Below are positions 59,950-64,000 of a stretch of DNA of 64,000 nucleotides, in pieces. The first letter of the stretch is position 1; every line of letters begins with the position of its first letter. Below the pieces are notes generated by a model. It ran no database searches. It was not told the DNA's origin and saw only the letters and a list, made by a program, of their open reading frames with translations. Source of the DNA: Prunus persica (taxonomy: Eukaryota; Streptophyta; Magnoliopsida; Rosales; Rosaceae); the NCBI RefSeq assembly GCF_000346465.2, contig NC_034009.1:5657291-5721290 (forward strand), written 5' to 3'. A program made the position numbers and the translations under genes.

Positions 59950-60975
59950 GCTCAGAAATTAAAAGTACATGACAAAAGTAATCAAATTGAAACTATAAGG
60001 ACCAAAGTGATAAACTACAGGGACCAAAAGTCACCTTTTGTCTTTTTTTTAAAAACAAGTGTTTTGCAAATAGACCCAACGAGAACGAATTGACCTAAAA
60101 AAGATGCTCTTAACTACTTGAGCTACAAACCCCTTGCATATCTTAAGTTCAAACATTTTTATTCGCATGTTTGCATAGCTTGTGTCATCCTATTTATTTC
60201 AATAGATTTCTAGCAAGAAAAGGAATTTGAGAATGGGAAATCCTTTGATTTTTTATATTTGGCAAATCTAGGCTTGGAAAATGATTTTATTAGGTTATAC
60301 TTAGTTTGTTTATTTTTTGGCTAGTTTGTTTATTTTTTGGCTTTTTTTGATAACTTTGTAATTGTACATGCATATCATCAAACTCAAGATTAATTAGACT
60401 AGGTTAGTCGGTTGGTCAGTTGGTGCAACTCTTGGATATGCACAGGCTGCTCCCCACAAGCGACTAATTAGTTGCATTGGGGATGGGGGTTTCCAGGTAC
60501 ACTTATTCGAGCGCTAATCTACGAACCATACATAATATTGTGAAAATATCATGATAATCATGATTAACTTCAACAGTTAATAAAATTCTCCACACTTTGA
60601 CATAAATTAGAATAATCCTAGCTGGTATTCATTTCTATGTTATTGCTTGCATGTTTTTTTTGCTTTAATAAACAACCTAGGGAAGACCTTGTGTAGCCCA
60701 CTTTGCATGGTAATTTTTTTATAGCGAAGAAGTAGTAAATTTTTATTAAAATTGTCAAAGGTTATAGATTCGAGCGAACAAATGTGGCCTTATTAGAACC
60801 TTGCCCGTGAAAACTCAATGGGACAAAACTTGAGATGAAGGAAAAAAACTGCCACACACTCCATTAAGGCTACAAAAAAAAAACTCATGACAAATTCAAA
60901 ATATCAGCGTGATCTTGAAGAACACATTGAGCCATGGAGGACCCTCTTCAAGCCAAACGGTCTGTAGACACACTA
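59950..60975. other. Intergenic, no gene recognised
   Basis: Contains GGGACCAAAAGTCACCTTTT (60021 onward), a phrase common at ends of plant mobile elements, and a tRNA-like phrase TTAGTCGGTTGGTCAGTTGG at about 60403. Neither allows a firm call. Confidence 0.35.
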
Positions 60976-60976
60976 C

Positions 60977-61378
60977 CTAAAGAAAACTTAGCAAGTCTAT
61001 TAGCCACAATATTACATAATATGAGAACAAAGACAAAAGAAAGAGAAGCAACATTTCTAGATAGTATGTGGATGTCGTTGATAATCCACGTGCAGTCTCA
61101 AAAGCCTCATTGCCAGAGACGATATTGTTAATGACAATCTTCGCATCTGACTCAACCACCAATGAATCATAACCAGCCTCCCATTGAAATCGAATGACTT
61201 CCCGAATTGCTAAGAGTAGAGTAATTGTGGTTGACAAACATCCAATGATGATAGGGACTGAAATAACACCCATAAGATCTTCACGCACATTTCTTACAAC
61301 TGCCTTTAATTCACGCCTCCAAACAGAATTACCACAAGAACCATTAAAATTGGCACTTAGGTAAAGGGGGTAAATCAA
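60977..61378 (-). pseudogene. LINE-type RNase H domain relic
   Basis: The minus-strand frame reads ANFNGSCG, KAVVRNVREDLMGVIS, LLLAIREVIRFQWEAGYDSL and VVESDAKIVINNIVSG, the layout of the RVT_3 RNase H domain of plant non-LTR retroelements. The first catalytic Asp is Asn (NFNG), the Glu of the usual (A/S)E-x-x-A helix is replaced (TLLLAIRE), and only the ESDA Asp remains, so the enzyme is dead. No reverse transcriptase part is seen. Confidence 0.75.
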
Positions 61379-61427
61379 AACCCCAATAGATATATTTAAG
61401 ACAACAATAATTAAATGTTCCTAGTAA

Positions 61428-61505
61428 CAATATGACTAGTCAACAAATAGTCATAGACCTATGAGCAAGCTAGAGATATACATATCCAAATCCCCTAATC
61501 AAACA
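61428..61505 (+). repeat. Dispersed repeat copy B
   Basis: Matches 35650-35735: ATGACTAGTCAACAAATAGT, CATAGACC, CATATCCAAATCC. Confidence 0.6.
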
Positions 61506-62151
61506 TATATGACAATGACAATCTAATAACCTCAAAAATATATTTTTGTTGTTATTAATTTTCCGAAGAATCATACTAGGTCAATAAAATGTATGGGCAT
61601 TTTATCAAGTTGGTTTGATGTGAAAATAATGGAGTTAGGAGTGTTTAAACTCAATTTGGAATTTTGGACAAAAATTATGATTTTTCAAAGGACATTCAAG
61701 AAATTGAAGTGAGAAAGATGTAATTTTTGGATAGAAAAATAGAGCTCGATCTCAAGAACACGTAGGTGCAAACGACTCGTCAATCGAAGTTATAACAATT
61801 GAGAAATTCATGTTTAAACTTTTAAGTTTGGGAAGGGTATTTTTGGAAAAAGGAAAGGGAATTTCGAAGGAAACCAATGCAAGGGGGGCTGCTGGTCTTC
61901 ATTTATTTTTTATTTTTTATAATTTTCCTATTTAAACATCGCATTTCTCTTTGTTCACCTCAACTTCTAATTCAAATTTTCACAATTTCTAAGAAAACCA
62001 CACTATCTTTCCAAACTACCCCTAAATACACACGCAGCAAAAAAAGTAAAAAATAAAAAACTCATCAACCTCACACCCCGCTATCTTGCCCCTCACCACT
62101 CTAAGTTTACCTCAACTTCACATTACTTAAAGATATAAAATTACTGTTGTC

Positions 62152-62498
62152 AAATGTGTAGCAACATTATTTTATTATTATTATTATTAAAACTAGCCTC
62201 TTGACACATGCTCACGCATGTGTCAATTGGTTTTCTTTTTCTTTTTTATTTTATTTTTAGAATTAATAAAAGATAACAGGGTAGTTATATTCCATAAAAG
62301 TAGGACCTATTATCTTATTTTGTTTTTAATTTTAATTTTTTTAATATTAAAAAATGTGAATTTACCATATTATCCTCATTTAATTAATAATTTCAATTCT
62401 TAATGTTTGAATTAACAAAGGGCATTTTCTGATATTTTGAATGTTTCACCATTCTCTGCCTTTTGCTTTATATATATAGATAATGTTGCTACACATTT
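62152..62498. repeat. 19-bp inverted repeat framing Helitron 2
   Basis: AAATGTGTAGCAACATTAT at 62152-62170 is the perfect inverse of 62480-62498. The Helitron ends lie just inside (62193 and 62480). Confidence 0.85.
62193..62480 (-). mobile_element. Non-autonomous Helitron 2
   Basis: On the minus strand it starts TCTATATATATAAAGCAAAA (after A, 62481) and ends in CTAG (62196-62193, before T) with a hairpin TTGACACATGC ... GCATGTGTCAA just upstream. Body similarity to Helitron 1 is high (GGCAGAGAATGGTGAAACAT, AATGAGGATAATATGGTAAA), but the 3' hairpins differ in sequence while both keep GAGGCTAG. Confidence 0.88.
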
Positions 62499-64000
62499 AC
62501 GTGTATATGATAGAATGAAACCAAAGATTTCGGCTGTTGAGTCTCTGGGTTTTTCTTATGATCTGGGCTTGCCTTGTGTGCGTGTGTGATGTATCCATTT
62601 ATCATACGTGTTTTTTTGACCTGAACGTTTAAAAGAACAGACACCAACATTGGTTTTTTGTAATGCTCTACGGTAATTCTTTCATTGGGTTTAACGCTCT
62701 GTTTGGTTGCCTAGAACTTGTTTAAGCAATTAAAAAATTTCTTGGAAAGACTTAGAAGAGCTGAGCTTAACTAAATCATTTGTAGTTGATTGATTTTCCT
62801 TCAAAAATTTCTTTCCCGATTACGTTGGGTCTTGTTGTTTCCAGTTTAGCTTACATAATATTGGATATTTAAGGTTTTCTTGATGGAAATTTTGAATCTG
62901 AATGGGTTGGAGTCTTCAATCAATGCCAGTATAGTGGAGCGCCTGTTTTGGAATTCTGAAGCAATTCCTTTGTATTATTGCTGAAAATTGTACAAGGACT
63001 TCTTAGGAGTCTTGAGTTTAGGCCAATAAAACCATGCTCCGAATGTTGTCTGTGTGCAAGTTGAGCAATGCTATTGATTTTACTGCAACAAAACATATTC
63101 AGAGGCCATTGGGTAGATTGGATTGTGTTTTAAGGTATAGATGGCTCTAATATAGAGTTTAATAGGAGATGGTAGAGAGTGATTTGGACACGGAAAAGGA
63201 TGAGTACGCGGAAGCCAACTACGCTCATAGTGGAAATCAAGAATCAGGTCTTCGCAGGGAGTCCTCATTCTCTTTCTTGAATTGAAAGAGAAGAGTAATC
63301 TAAAAATAGGGTGTAGATGAGTTTGTGTTTTTCTAAAACTTAATATGAAGAGTAGTGGAGTGTGTATAAATGTACTAGGATTAAGTATTAAGTTGGATGA
63401 CTTTTTTGTCTTTTTACACAATAATAAAACTTAAGAGCTTAGGGCCCATTCGGTAATGTTTTTAGAGCCTGTTTAATATTTCCGCAGTTTCTTGTTTTTC
63501 TGCATATACATGTTCGGTGGATTGTTTTCGTTTTCCCTCACAAAATGTTTTCTGAATACAAATCTAACTTTGTAAACAAAAGTTGAAAACGATAAAATGT
63601 TTTCAATTTCAACGTTTTCATTTTCTGAAGATACAAAAATTCATTTTGTCCCTATCTCTCTTTCTTCAATCAACTGAGCAACACCACTGTGGAAACTATC
63701 TCCTCCGACCCAGATCCATCGTCGTCAACAACCACTGTTGACCTTAAGTTCAGGCTGGTCTACCCATTCTAGTATGTCATGTTGGCACCGGCACCGCGGA
63801 CTGATGCTGGAGAACCACAAAATAGCAAAACCAATAAGAGAAAAGAGAGAGAGAAATGAATTATTATTATGTTTTTTTAAAGAGAGTAGATGCAGATACA
63901 GTACATCAAGCTAGGATCTGGAAAGGAAGAAGAAAAGAGAAAGGAAAGGAGAGATGAGGAATAAAGAAAAAAAAAGCCTAGGAAGGAAGAAGAAAGGAGA
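62499..64000. other. Intergenic, repeat words only
   Basis: Contains GGGCCCATTCGGTAATGTTT at 63443, the typical end of a short plant element, followed by GTTTTC-rich text. The frames here show no family resemblance. The GC-rich text at 63660-63820 (CCTCCGACCCAGATCCATCG) could be the edge of a gene beyond the window, not provable here. Confidence 0.35.

Noticed and set aside
63080..63421. 113-residue minus-strand frame
   Set aside because: No domain, low-complexity composition, no splice context or start signal.

Overview
The window is nuclear DNA of a flowering plant. It is AT-rich and mostly intergenic, with GT-AG introns, long CT/GA microsatellites, MITE, hAT, Mutator, Helitron and SINE-like elements, and canonical plant miR169 precursors. 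The style of the zinc-finger gene and of the repeats suggests a woody rosid, possibly Rosaceae/Prunus. That is an impression from memory, not a proven assignment.

The left half (about 1-33 kb) is organised around six miR169-type hairpins at about 3.7, 5.75, 17.4, 19.85, 29.5 and 32.8 kb, on both strands. Most have a TATA-like box 70-130 bp upstream. They look like a locally amplified MIR169 cluster; miR169 is known to target NF-YA (HAP2) transcription factor mRNAs. Mobile DNA is interleaved. It includes a 895-bp and a 482-bp Mutator-type element, each with a perfect 9-bp target duplication; a decayed Mutator-like element at about 8.6-11.5 kb with a zinc-knuckle transposase C-terminus; a 2-kb macro-tandem repeat full of TATAGCCG palindromes; and a complete 5,578-bp hAT element (20029-25606) with an 8-bp target duplication and a transposase broken in only two places. 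The hAT insertion lies next to the TATA box of the fourth MIR169 hairpin. The fifth hairpin has diverged in its seed, with matching changes in both arms. The first 2.4 kb carries exon fragments of two unrelated genes (PITH-domain protein and cytosolic glucose-6-phosphate isomerase). A GC-rich zinc-finger gene at 18.3 kb is frameshifted.

The 33-41 kb region is repeats, tandem duplications, microsatellites and gene relics, including one of two EG45/expansin-like fragments (the other is at 27.7 kb). The one clearly intact protein gene is a nine-exon P1B-type heavy-metal ATPase of the HMA2/HMA4 type on the minus strand (41105-48647). All catalytic motifs are present, and its metal-binding tail contains three tandem 41-42-residue repeats. 

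From 49 to 64 kb I find no intact gene: SINE-like elements, two short Helitrons of one family in opposite orientations (one framed by a separate inverted repeat), a 184-nt fold-back, and an RNase H relic of a LINE-type retroelement.
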